Below are positions 27,404 through 35,440 of a stretch of DNA of 64,000 nt, one piece after another. The stretch is from Malaciobacter halophilus. Its GTDB lineage: Bacteria; Campylobacterota; Campylobacteria; Campylobacterales; Arcobacteraceae. Position numbers and translations under genes: made by a program. Where the stretch lies: contig NZ_NXIF01000026.1 in the NCBI RefSeq assembly GCF_002837275.1, positions 1 to 64,000 on the forward strand, given 5' to 3'. The notes beneath the pieces are model-generated. The model ran no database searches. It was not told where the DNA came from and saw nothing but the letters and a program-made list of their open reading frames with translations. How positions within the stretch are numbered: position 1 is the stretch's first letter; each line of letters starts with the position of its first letter.

Positions 27404-28369
27404 ATGAGTAAAAAACAATCATTGGCACAAAATAAAACGTTAGGGCATTTTATTGCCTTTGCGTTTTATATTGCAGTTGGATATTTTTTATATTCTGCTG
27501 CATCTGGTATGAATTATGAGTGGAAGTGGACTTCTATTCCAAAATACTTTGTATATGAACAAAATATTAATGTAACTGCACCAACTGGTGGAGTATTAAT
27601 GGAAGAAGAAGGAAAGTATTTTTTAAAAAATGATGATGGCAAAACATATTTAGATATAGATAGTAGTTATGAACTTGAGTATAATATAGGTGCTGATATT
27701 TATGAATTTGATTATGTAGCTTCTAAAACAATAACAAAAGCTGGTCCAGTACTAATTGGACTTTGGACAACACTTAAGATTTCATTTTTTGCTGCAATTT
27801 TAACTTTTATTATTGGTATTGTAACTGCATTGATGAAGTTATCATCATATGTGTTTTTAAAAGATATTGCTACTGTATATATTACTTTAGTTAGAGGAAC
27901 GCCTTTACTTGTACAAATCTTTTTATTCTATTTTATCGTTGCAAATATTTTTGAACTAGATAGATTTGTTGCAGGGGTTTTATCTCTTGGTATTTTCTTT
28001 GGTGCTTATATGGCAGAAGTTTTAAGAGGTGCAATTCAGTCAATTGACAAAGGTCAGTTAGAAGCTGCAAACTCTTTAGGTATTTCACATTTTCAAGCTA
28101 TGAGATATATTATTTTCCCTCAAGCTTTAAAAAGAGCTTTACCAACTTTAGTTGGTGAGATGATTGCTTTAGTTAAAGATTCATCTTTAGTATCAGTAAT
28201 TGCAATTACTGATTTAACAAAAGTAGGTCGTGAAATAGTTGCAAATACTTTCTCTCCTTTTGAAACATGGATAGTAATTGCATTGGTTTATTTAAGTATA
28301 ACTTTCTCTTTAAGTTACTTAGGTCATCTATTAGAAAAAAAATATAATGCCAAAGGTGGGATGGCATAA
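27404..28369 (+). CDS. Polar amino-acid ABC transporter permease with extended N-terminus
   Basis: The membrane subunit of the importer. The C-terminal ~200 residues form the usual HisMQ permease with the EAA loop EAANSLGISHFQAMRYIIFPQ. The first ~115 residues are additional: one membrane span (AFAFYIAVGYFLYSAA), then about 75 residues rich in acidic and aromatic positions that should lie outside the cytoplasm. Typical permeases are about 220-240 residues. Only one permease gene is present, so it probably works as a homodimer. It starts 3 bases after the binding protein. Confidence 0.9.
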   Translation: MSKKQSLAQNKTLGHFIAFAFYIAVGYFLYSAASGMNYEWKWTSIPKYFVYEQNINVTAPTGGVLMEEEGKYFLKNDDGKTYLDIDSSYELEYNIGADIYEFDYVASKTITKAGPVLIGLWTTLKISFFAAILTFIIGIVTALMKLSSYVFLKDIATVYITLVRGTPLLVQIFLFYFIVANIFELDRFVAGVLSLGIFFGAYMAEVLRGAIQSIDKGQLEAANSLGISHFQAMRYIIFPQALKRALPTLVGEMIALVKDSSLVSVIAITDLTKVGREIVANTFSPFETWIVIALVYLSITFSLSYLGHLLEKKYNAKGGMA

Positions 28370-28996
28370 GTGGATTACTACTTATCAAATTTTTTACAAG
28401 AAGCAATTACATTTTTTGCTATTATGGATCCAATAGGAATTAGTGCGATTGCTTTATCTATTTTAAGTCCAAATATTACAAAAAATGAGATAAATAAAGT
28501 AGCATATAAAACTACTTTAACTATTATTATTGCTTTTTTTGTAGTTATTATAAGTGGAGAGTTTGTATTAAAAGTTTTTGGTATAGATGTAAACTCTTTA
28601 AAAGTTATGGGTGGTTTAGTTCTTTTACTTATGGCAATATCTATGATAAATGGTTCAAGTGGACTTATTTCAAATAGTGATGGAAAACCAAATGAAGAGT
28701 TAGCAATAATACCTATTGCAATTCCTATTGTGTTTGGAACAGGACTATTCTCAACTATAATTATTTTTAAACATGAAGCTAATAATATTGCTGATTTAGC
28801 TTCAATTAGCATTGCATATTGCTTAAATGCAGTAATTTTTTATTTTATTTTTAAAAACTCTATTCACATAAAAAGATACTTAGGTGAAACAGGACAGAAT
28901 GTTATTACAAAACTAATGGGATTAATTGTTGGAGCTTTGTCTATACAGTTTATAATTAGTGGAGTTGTAACTTTAGCAAAGAGTTACTTAAATTGA
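28370..28996 (+). CDS. MarC-family membrane protein
   Basis: A 208-residue protein with about six membrane segments. It matches the MarC/UPF0056 family in AIMDPIGISAIALSIL at the start, FGIDVNSLKVMGGLVLLLMAISM in the middle and IAIPIVFGTG later. The biochemical role of this family is unsettled; some members are discussed as amino-acid exporters. It uses a GTG that directly follows the ABC permease stop, and its own stop overlaps the LysE-type gene (TTGA), so it belongs to the amino-acid transport operon. Confidence 0.85.
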   Translation: MDYYLSNFLQEAITFFAIMDPIGISAIALSILSPNITKNEINKVAYKTTLTIIIAFFVVIISGEFVLKVFGIDVNSLKVMGGLVLLLMAISMINGSSGLISNSDGKPNEELAIIPIAIPIVFGTGLFSTIIIFKHEANNIADLASISIAYCLNAVIFYFIFKNSIHIKRYLGETGQNVITKLMGLIVGALSIQFIISGVVTLAKSYLN

Positions 28997-29610
28997 TAGA
29001 GCTTTATACAAAAGGCTTCTTTGTAACACTATCTTTAATAGTTGCAATAGGAGCTCAAAATGCTTATATTTTAAAGCTTGGTTTATTAAGACAGTATGTT
29101 TTTCCTGCAGTAATTTTATGTACATTTTTTGATTTAATTTTAATCTCTCTTGGAGTTTTTGGTTTAGGTTTTTTTATAAAAGGAAATCAATCACTAATAA
29201 ATATTATTGCAATTATTGGGATTGTTTTTTTATCTTCATATGCTTTTTTATCTTTTAAAAAAGCACTAAAAAGTGATACTTTACTAATAGAAAAATCTAA
29301 AGATAAAAAGAGTTTCAAAGAGGTTTTGTCACTACTTTTAGTTTTTACTTTTTTAAACCCACATACATATTTGGATACTGTTCTTTTAATTGGAGGAATT
29401 GGTGCAAATATAATAAATTTTGACGAAAAATTAGCTTTTTTATTTGGTACAGTTAGTGGTTCTTTTGTATGGTTTTTCTCTTTAGGATTTTTCTCAAAAT
29501 TTTTAATTCCTTTATTTAAAAAGAGTATTACATGGAAAATACTTGATACAATAATAGGTATAGTTATGTTAATAATTGCATACTCATTAATTGAATTAAT
29601 CTCATTTTAA
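28993..29610 (+). CDS. LysE/ArgO-type amino-acid exporter
   Basis: A 205-residue exporter with the LysE/ArgO hallmark VAIGAQNAYILKLGLLR near the N-terminus, a conserved FLNPHTYLDTVLLIGGIG and about six membrane spans. LysE and ArgO export basic amino acids. The start is TTG within the marC stop. Together with the ABC importer this makes one operon with import and export functions, as could be needed when cells take up peptides or amino acids in excess. It is a different subgroup from the RhtB-type protein at 15.6 kb. Confidence 0.9.
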   Translation: MIELYTKGFFVTLSLIVAIGAQNAYILKLGLLRQYVFPAVILCTFFDLILISLGVFGLGFFIKGNQSLINIIAIIGIVFLSSYAFLSFKKALKSDTLLIEKSKDKKSFKEVLSLLLVFTFLNPHTYLDTVLLIGGIGANIINFDEKLAFLFGTVSGSFVWFFSLGFFSKFLIPLFKKSITWKILDTIIGIVMLIIAYSLIELISF

Positions 29611-29621
29611 AAGGCTTTTTA

Positions 29622-30392
29622 GTGGATGATTATATAGAAACAGTAGGTTGCTTTGATATAGTTTTAGACCCATACAATGGAATTACAATTGAAAAAAATA
29701 GTGTTCCTAATGAGTGTATAGAGTTTGAAAAAAATTTATTAAATTTGATTAGTCACTGTTTGAAAAAGAAAAGAAGATTAATTTGGATAACAATTGATAT
29801 TTCAAAAAGTAATTTAATACCAGTTGCAGTTAAGCATGGCTTTGAATTTCATACTTGTGAACATGATTATGTATTTGTGGTAAAAAGATTGGTTCAAGAT
29901 GCGATTATTCCAACAGCGTCAAATCACACTTTAGGAGTTGGAATAGTTGTTATAAATGATAATGATGAAATATTGGTAATAAAAGAGAGAATTTCAAGAA
30001 TAGGGTATAAACTCCCAGGTGGACATATTGATAATGGTGAGTTAATATCTAATGCAGTTGTAAGAGAGACTTATGAAGAAACGGGTATAGAAGTAGAGTT
30101 TGAATCTATTATTAGTTTAGGTCATTTTTATCCACACCAATTTGGACAATCAAATTTGTATATTTTATGTAATGCAAAACCTTTAACTTATGAGATTGAT
30201 ATAAAAGATATTGCTGAAATTGAAGATGCAAAATGGGTTAATGTTTATGAATTCTTATTAGATGAGAATGTTTTTGAGTATAATAAAGTAATTATAAATG
30301 CTGTTTTAAATAAAAGTGGGTTTATAAATCAAGAGTTAGAGAGTTTTAAAAATATTCCAAAAGATTATGAACTGTTTTTTCCAAAAAAATAG
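29622..30392 (+). CDS. Nudix hydrolase with N-terminal extra domain
   Basis: A 256-residue protein. Residues ~100-230 hold the Nudix fold, with the box GGHIDNGELISNAVVRETYE followed by ETGIE, matching GX5EX7REUXEEXGU with all catalytic Glu residues. The first ~95 residues (IWITIDISKSNLIPVAVKHGFEFHTCEHDYV) look like the pre-Nudix, GNAT-like domain of the NUDT6 group. Substrates of that group are unclear. It uses GTG after AAAAGGC and closes the transport operon; no hairpin is seen after it. Confidence 0.85.
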   Translation: MDDYIETVGCFDIVLDPYNGITIEKNSVPNECIEFEKNLLNLISHCLKKKRRLIWITIDISKSNLIPVAVKHGFEFHTCEHDYVFVVKRLVQDAIIPTASNHTLGVGIVVINDNDEILVIKERISRIGYKLPGGHIDNGELISNAVVRETYEETGIEVEFESIISLGHFYPHQFGQSNLYILCNAKPLTYEIDIKDIAEIEDAKWVNVYEFLLDENVFEYNKVIINAVLNKSGFINQELESFKNIPKDYELFFPKK

Positions 30393-30413
30393 TTTTATCT
30401 TAGTTATTTTATG

Positions 30414-30440
30414 AGTTATTTAATAACTACTTGATATAAA
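30414..30440 (+). promoter_or_regulatory. Palindrome and -10 box before the thioesterase
   Basis: AGTTATT-T-AATAACT (30414-30428) is followed by TATAAA (30435-30440), so the palindrome overlaps the expected -35. A repressor site is possible; AT-richness makes chance plausible too. Confidence 0.35.
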
Positions 30441-30468
30441 TACACAACAAAAAGAAAGGTTAGACAAT

Positions 30469-30837
30469 ATGATGGAATATGGAACACAAAGATTAGTTAT
30501 GTATCCTCATTTAAATGCTGCTGGGATTTTGTTTGGTGGACAAGCTTTAGCTTGGATTGATGAAGAGGTAATTATCTTTGCAGCAAATAAATTGGGTACG
30601 ACTAGATTAGCATTAGTAAAGATGAGTGAAGTAAAGTTTAAAAATCCAGCAAATATTGGAGATATTCTTATTATTGGTACAGAGCTTGTAAAAATAGGAA
30701 GAACTTCAATAACTGTTAAATGTGAACTAAGAAATAAAACAACTGATAAAGTAATTGTTAAAGTCGATGAAGTTGTTATGGTTGCATTAGATTATAATAA
30801 ACAACCCACTCCTCATGGTTTACCAGAACCAGATTGA
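30469..30837 (+). CDS. Acyl-CoA thioesterase (hotdog fold, YciA-like)
   Basis: A 122-residue single hotdog domain. The motif NAAGILFGGQALAWIDEEVIIFAA matches the acyl-CoA hydrolase group (BFIT/BACH/YciA), with the catalytic Asp in WIDEE. VKFKNPANIGDILIIG-type strands follow. Such enzymes release free acids from CoA esters. It has its own likely promoter and GAAAGGTTAG before two adjacent ATGs; either could be used. Its 3' end is convergent with the dioxygenase-like gene and shares a hairpin. Confidence 0.9.
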   Translation: MMEYGTQRLVMYPHLNAAGILFGGQALAWIDEEVIIFAANKLGTTRLALVKMSEVKFKNPANIGDILIIGTELVKIGRTSITVKCELRNKTTDKVIVKVDEVVMVALDYNKQPTPHGLPEPD

Positions 30838-30861
30838 TTAAAGAGATGTCTCTCTTTAATC
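30836..30861. terminator. Shared hairpin over both stop codons
   Basis: GATTAAAGAGA, loop TGTC, TCTCTTTAATC. It covers the stop of the thioesterase and of the convergent dioxygenase-like gene. Confidence 0.7.
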
Positions 30862-31590
30862 TAAAATCACTTCTTTAAAATCGCTTCTTGTATTTTTTAT
30901 AGCCTTATTTTTTTGAGCTTTCACTGTATAAACAAAAGATATTTTTGGTTTTTGTGTATTGTTTTTATGTGCATGATGTAGCGTTTTACAATGAAATAGT
31001 ACAATATCACCTTTATGTAAATCGTAATGTACAGCTTTGTTTATTAATTGCTTATTTATTTTTAAATCATCTCTAAAGCTAATAGATTCATCAAATTGCT
31101 CTTTTTTAAGATTTAGCTTATGTGAGCCTGGTATAAACTCTAAAAGACCATTTTGTAAATATTCATCATCTAAACTTAACCAAACACTAATTAAATCATC
31201 ATTTTCAAAATTCCAATATCTTCTATCTTGATGCCAAGTTGTCCTTGAACTATCTTTTGGCATTTTTGTCATAATAGAGTTATGATGAGCTAATGTTAAT
31301 ACAGGAGTATCATTTAAAAGTTGTTTTAAAATTGGTCTTATCTTTTCATATTTCATCCATCTTCTAAAGATTTCAGCTCTATTATATACTTGTCTTAATC
31401 TTCTAACTGTTGTAGTTTGTTCATTTATTTTTAAATACTCTTGCTCACTCTCAATTGGTGAACTTTTTTTATCAAGATGTTTTTTTGCTTCTTCTAAAAT
31501 CTCATCACATAAATAAGTTGGTGCAAAATTCCTAATAAGTAAAAATCCATCTTTATTAAATTTATTAATCTGTTCTTCTGATAGTTTCAT
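30856..31590 (-). CDS. Phytanoyl-CoA dioxygenase-family protein
   Basis: A 244-residue Fe(II)/2-oxoglutarate oxygenase-like protein. The facial triad appears intact: HQD in TTWHQDRRYW, and a distal His in KTLHHAHKNNTQKP, followed by the 2-oxoglutarate-binding basic stretch. The N-terminus EEQINKFNKDGFLLIRNF is the family start. I chose the inner ATG, which has GGAAAC at good spacing; an ATG four codons earlier lacks a site. The substrate is unknown; bacterial members hydroxylate lipids, osmolytes or antibiotics. A hairpin separates it from sucD, so it is probably independent. Confidence 0.88.
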   Translation of the reverse strand: MKLSEEQINKFNKDGFLLIRNFAPTYLCDEILEEAKKHLDKKSSPIESEQEYLKINEQTTTVRRLRQVYNRAEIFRRWMKYEKIRPILKQLLNDTPVLTLAHHNSIMTKMPKDSSRTTWHQDRRYWNFENDDLISVWLSLDDEYLQNGLLEFIPGSHKLNLKKEQFDESISFRDDLKINKQLINKAVHYDLHKGDIVLFHCKTLHHAHKNNTQKPKISFVYTVKAQKNKAIKNTRSDFKEVILD

Positions 31591-31624
31591 TATAGTTTCC
31601 ATTTGTTTGCATTGTATGCAAATA

Positions 31625-31649
31625 AAAATAGAAGTGTAACTTCTATTTT
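31625..31649 (-). terminator. Terminator of sucCD
   Basis: AAAATAGAAGT, loop GTA, ACTTCTATTTT, overlapping the sucD stop. A/T-rich but perfect; a T-rich tail exists on the minus strand. Confidence 0.7.
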
Positions 31650-32517
31650 ATCTATTTACCTCTAATAAGGCATCTTTGATATGAGTAATTGTTTTAACAG
31701 TTGAAACACCTGCTGCTTCTAAAGCTTTGTATTTATCCTCTGCTTTTCCACTTCCTCCATCAATTATTGCACCTGCATGTCCCATTCTTTTTCCTTTAGG
31801 TGCAGTAACTCCAGCAATATATGATACAACAGGTTTAGTAATATGATTTTTTATATATTCTGCTGCTTGTTCTTCTTTTGTTCCACCAATTTCCCCAATC
31901 ATAACAATTGATTTAGTTTGTTCATCTTCTTCAAAAAGTTTAAGCATATCAATAAAATCACTTCCTGGAATTGGGTCACCACCAATTCCTACACAAGTGC
32001 TTTGTCCAAGTCCTGCAATAGTTGATTGATTAACAGCTTCATAAGTTAAAGTACCAGACCTTGATACAATCCCAACACTACCAACTTTATGAATATTTGC
32101 AGGCATAATACCCATCTTACCAATACCAGGAGTTATAACTCCTGGACAATTAGGTCCTATAAGTCTTGCTCCATTTGCATCAACAGCAGCTTTTGCATCT
32201 AGCATATCCTGAACAGGAATCCCTTCTGTAATACAAACAATAAGTTCAATACCATTTTCAGCTGCTTCAATAATAGAGTCTTTACAAAATGGTGCAGGTA
32301 CATAAATAACACTTGCATTTGCACCAGTTAAATCAATTCCACATCTAACACTATTGTACATAGGAAGACCAAGATGAGTTAAACCTCTTTTTTTAGGTAC
32401 AACTCCACAAACCATATTTGTGCCATATTCAAGTGCTTTTTGAGTATGAAAGCTACCTTGTGAACCTGTCATACCTTGACACATTATTTTAGTATTTTCA
32501 TCAAGTAAAATAGCCAT
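31648..32517 (-). CDS. sucD: Succinyl-CoA ligase, alpha subunit
   Basis: Carries the phosphohistidine of the enzyme that interconverts succinyl-CoA and succinate with nucleotide phosphorylation. The 289-residue length is standard. CoA-binding residues lie in [18 protein letters not shown], the nucleotide segment in [17 protein letters not shown], and the phosphorylated His in [15 protein letters not shown]. It shares one base with the sucC stop, so the subunits are translationally coupled. It connects the oxidative TCA branch with the methylcitrate product succinate. Confidence 0.97.
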   Translation of the reverse strand: MAILLDENTKIMCQGMTGSQGSFHTQKALEYGTNMVCGVVPKKRGLTHLGLPMYNSVRCGIDLTGANASVIYVPAPFCKDSIIEAAENGIELIVCITEGIPVQDMLDAKAAVDANGARLIGPNCPGVITPGIGKMGIMPANIHKVGSVGIVSRSGTLTYEAVNQSTIAGLGQSTCVGIGGDPIPGSDFIDMLKLFEEDEQTKSIVMIGEIGGTKEEQAAEYIKNHITKPVVSYIAGVTAPKGKRMGHAGAIIDGGSGKAEDKYKALEAAGVSTVKTITHIKDALLEVNR

Positions 32518-33683
32518 TACTTCCCTTTTGTTAATTCAATAATTTTTAAAGTAGCTTTATCTAAATCTTGCTCTTCAATAATATTTAGCCCTGATTGTCT
32601 AATAAGCTTTAAACCTTCTTCTACATTTGTACCTTCTAGTCTTACAACTATTGGAATATCTATTTTCATCTTTTGTACTGCTGCTATAATACCACTTGCA
32701 ATTACATCACATCTTACAATTCCACCAAAAATATTAATAAGAATTCCATTAACTTTTCTATCTGATAGAATTATTTTAAAAGCTTCAATTACTCTTTGTT
32801 CATTTGTACTTCCACCAACATCTAAGAAGTTTGCAGGCTCCCCTCCATATGTTTGGATTAAATCCATAGTTGCCATAGCAAGTCCAGCTCCATTAACCAT
32901 ACAACCAATATTTCCATCTAATGAAACATAATTTAATTGCATTTTTTCAGCTTGAAGTTCTCTACTATCTTCTTGTGTTTCATCTCTGATTTCATTTAAT
33001 TTTTTCTGTCTATATAAAGCTGAATTATCAACTTGTACCTTTCCATCTAAACAGATTAAATCCCCTTGCTTTGTTATTACTAAGGGGTTTACTTCAATTA
33101 AAGATAAATCATTATCTAAAAACATTTTGTACATATTTTGAAGTAGTGGAATCATTTGTTGAACTTGATTATCATCTAATCCTAAATCAAATGCAATCTG
33201 TCTACATTGGTAAGGCATAATTCCAACAACTGGATTTATTTTGTTTTTCATTATTTTTTTTGGGTCATTTTTAGCAACCTCTTCAATCTCAACTCCACCT
33301 TCAATTGAAGTCATTATAGTTACTCTTTGGCTACTTCTATCAATAATAAAAGCTAAATATAGTTGTTTATCTATATCACAAGGCTTTTCAATATAAATTG
33401 AGTTAACAGGTTGTCCTTGGGAAGTTGTTTGATAAGTAACTAGCCTAGTACCTAATAGTCTATTTACCGCCTCTTTTGCTTCTTTTTTATCTTTTGTTAG
33501 TACAACTCCTCCAGATTTTCCTCTTCCCCCTGCATGAACTTGTGCTTTAATTACTAAATTTTCTTCACCTAAAGTGTTTAAAATATCATCTAATTGTGAA
33601 GAGTGAGTAAGAAGTTTTCCTGTGGTTGTTGGGATACCATACTTTTTAAAAAGATTTTTTGCTTGATATTCATGTAAATTCAT
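32517..33683 (-). CDS. sucC: Succinyl-CoA ligase, beta subunit
   Basis: ATP-grasp subunit of succinyl-CoA ligase. The 388-residue protein begins [18 protein letters not shown]. It has the ATP-grasp [15 protein letters not shown] segment and the C-terminal subunit-interface motif [18 protein letters not shown], then [14 protein letters not shown]. It is the first gene of the sucCD operon and lies after the small DUF1653-like gene on the same strand, separated by a short palindrome. Confidence 0.97.
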   Translation of the reverse strand: MNLHEYQAKNLFKKYGIPTTTGKLLTHSSQLDDILNTLGEENLVIKAQVHAGGRGKSGGVVLTKDKKEAKEAVNRLLGTRLVTYQTTSQGQPVNSIYIEKPCDIDKQLYLAFIIDRSSQRVTIMTSIEGGVEIEEVAKNDPKKIMKNKINPVVGIMPYQCRQIAFDLGLDDNQVQQMIPLLQNMYKMFLDNDLSLIEVNPLVITKQGDLICLDGKVQVDNSALYRQKKLNEIRDETQEDSRELQAEKMQLNYVSLDGNIGCMVNGAGLAMATMDLIQTYGGEPANFLDVGGSTNEQRVIEAFKIILSDRKVNGILINIFGGIVRCDVIASGIIAAVQKMKIDIPIVVRLEGTNVEEGLKLIRQSGLNIIEEQDLDKATLKIIELTKGK

Positions 33684-33705
33684 TATAATTTTACTCCATA
33701 ATTTA

Positions 33706-33722
33706 AAAGCATTTAATGCTTT
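33706..33722 (-). terminator. Short palindrome before sucC
   Basis: AAAGCATT-T-AATGCTTT lies between the DUF1653-like stop and sucC. The minus strand continues with TTTTAAAT, so it may be a weak terminator. Confidence 0.4.
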
Positions 33723-33732
33723 GTTAAAGTTA

Positions 33733-33927
33733 CTAATTTTTGATAGAAAATTTTGCTATAAACTCCTCTTTTTCTCGTACATATAGGCTATTGTCATCTG
33801 CTTTATAAAGTACTGCATCAACCCAAATATCATCTTTTTGAATTTTACAAAAATCAATTGGAATATAAGTTTTAAGGTTTTTATAGTGAATGTATTCTTG
33901 ATGTAACTTTAGATTTTTCTCTTTCAT
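33733..33927 (-). CDS. DUF1653-like small protein
   Basis: A 64-residue protein from the inner ATG (a longer 76-residue form begins with an out-of-place hydrophobic stretch). EYIHYKNLKTYIPIDFCKIQ and AVLYKADDNSLYVREKEEFI match the short DUF1653 pattern HYKG...VLY...LYVR..EEF. The biochemical function of that family is not known to me. It lies between the aldehyde dehydrogenase/ThDP-enzyme pair and sucCD on the same strand. Confidence 0.7.
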   Translation of the reverse strand: MKEKNLKLHQEYIHYKNLKTYIPIDFCKIQKDDIWVDAVLYKADDNSLYVREKEEFIAKFSIKN

Positions 33928-34011
33928 GAAGCTAATAATAACAAAAAAAAGATTAATAACCATAGAAGTCTAATTTATATATAAAAGTAAAGGATAGTGT
34001 AGAATTTGAGA

Positions 34012-34041
34012 AAAGAATAGAAGTAAAATCTTCTATTCTTT
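34012..34041 (-). terminator. Terminator after the aldehyde dehydrogenase
   Basis: A 12-base stem AAAGAATAGAAG with loop TAAAAT directly follows the stop on the minus strand. A short T run follows. Confidence 0.75.
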
Positions 34042-34045
34042 AAAA

Positions 34046-35440
34046 TTATAATACTGGTGATTTAATAACCATCATTTTTTCATTTGACATCTCTTCCATT
34101 GAGTGGTGAATTCCTCCAAGACCAAGTCCTGAAGCTTTTGCTCCACCAAATGGCATCCAGTCAACTCTAAATGCAGTATGGTCATTTACCATTACAGCTG
34201 TACCATTTAATCTTTTTACAGCATTTAAAGCAGTATCAATATTTTTAGTAAACACAGCAGCTTGGAAAGATACTTCAAGTGCATTTGCTCTATTGATTAC
34301 TTCATCAATATTAGAGTAAGAATAAACCATAACAACTGGTCCAAATACTTCTTTTGTTGATACTAAAGCGTCATCTGCTGGATTTAAAATAACTGTTGGT
34401 TCAAAGCAAGAAGCAGAAATTCTTTTCCCACCTGTTAGGATTTTTCCACCTTTTTCAACAGCTTCATTAACCCATTGTTCAACTCTATCTACTTCACTAT
34501 TATTAATTAGTGGACCAACTTCAGTTTTAGGGTCTAACTGGTCACCTACAACTAATTTTGAAGCATAATCAGCTAATTTTGTAGATACTTCATCTACTAT
34601 TGATTCATGTACATAAACTCTTTGTACTGATACACAAACTTGACCTGCGTGGTAAAAACCACCTTTTCCTAAGTCTGGAATCATTGCATCAATATCTGCA
34701 TCTGGTTCAACAATTACAGGTGCAACACCACCATGTTCTAGTGCAACTCTTGTTCCATTTGATACTTTTGAGTTTAAGTACCAACCAACTGCACCTGAAC
34801 CAATAAATGTTAGGAAATCAACTTTTTCAGATGTTGCTAAAAGTTCACCAGCATCTCTTCCACAAACTACAGCTTGTGCCCAACCTTTAGGAAGTCCAGC
34901 TTCTTCTAAAATCTCTACTAATCTAATTGCACTCATTGGAGTTTGAGTTGCTGGTTTAATAATTACAGGACAACCAACAGCAATTGCAGGAATTACTTGG
35001 TGTACTGCTAAGTTAAATGGGTGATTAAATGCAGAAATTGCTGCAACTACACCAATTGGTTCTTTAAAAGTATAAGCCATTCTATTTGCACTAGATGCAG
35101 TATGACCCATTGCTATTTCTTTACCTTCAAAAGCACCTAAGTGTTCAATAGCAAGTTGTACACCATTTATTGCTCTATTTACTTCAACTTTAGAGTCCAT
35201 ATAAGGCTTACCACCTTCACTAGCGCAAAGTTGTGTTAACTCTTCTACTTGTGAAGACATGATTTTCATTACGTTTTCTAAAATCTCAATTCTTTTAAAT
35301 TTTGGTAAAGCATTTTTGTGGTCTAAAAAAGTTTTTTGTGCTAAATCTATAGCTGCTTGTACGTCTTGTGTTGTACTAAATGGAACTTCTCCAACTACTT
35401 TACCATCAAATGGTGATGTAACTTCTATTGTTTTACTCAT
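34046..35440 (-). CDS. NAD(P)-dependent aldehyde dehydrogenase
   Basis: Oxidises an aldehyde to its acid. The 464-residue protein has the ALDH catalytic Cys in GQVCVSVQRVYVH, the general-base Glu in ALEHGGVAP (the usual LELGG is LEHGG here), NADP/NAD-binding AFNHPFN and FIGSGAVG, and the C-terminal PFGGAKASGLGLGG. Sequence style is closest to lactaldehyde or phosphonoacetaldehyde dehydrogenases. It overlaps the upstream ThDP enzyme by 8 bases, so the substrate is probably an aldehyde related to that enzyme's chemistry. Confidence 0.9.
   Translation of the reverse strand: MSKTIEVTSPFDGKVVGEVPFSTTQDVQAAIDLAQKTFLDHKNALPKFKRIEILENVMKIMSSQVEELTQLCASEGGKPYMDSKVEVNRAINGVQLAIEHLGAFEGKEIAMGHTASSANRMAYTFKEPIGVVAAISAFNHPFNLAVHQVIPAIAVGCPVIIKPATQTPMSAIRLVEILEEAGLPKGWAQAVVCGRDAGELLATSEKVDFLTFIGSGAVGWYLNSKVSNGTRVALEHGGVAPVIVEPDADIDAMIPDLGKGGFYHAGQVCVSVQRVYVHESIVDEVSTKLADYASKLVVGDQLDPKTEVGPLINNSEVDRVEQWVNEAVEKGGKILTGGKRISASCFEPTVILNPADDALVSTKEVFGPVVMVYSYSNIDEVINRANALEVSFQAAVFTKNIDTALNAVKRLNGTAVMVNDHTAFRVDWMPFGGAKASGLGLGGIHHSMEEMSNEKMMVIKSPVL

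Noticed and set aside
28378-28812. 144-residue minus-strand frame over the MarC gene
   Set aside because: Antisense to a conserved membrane protein with no start signals; its hydrophobic look comes from the complement of MarC codons.
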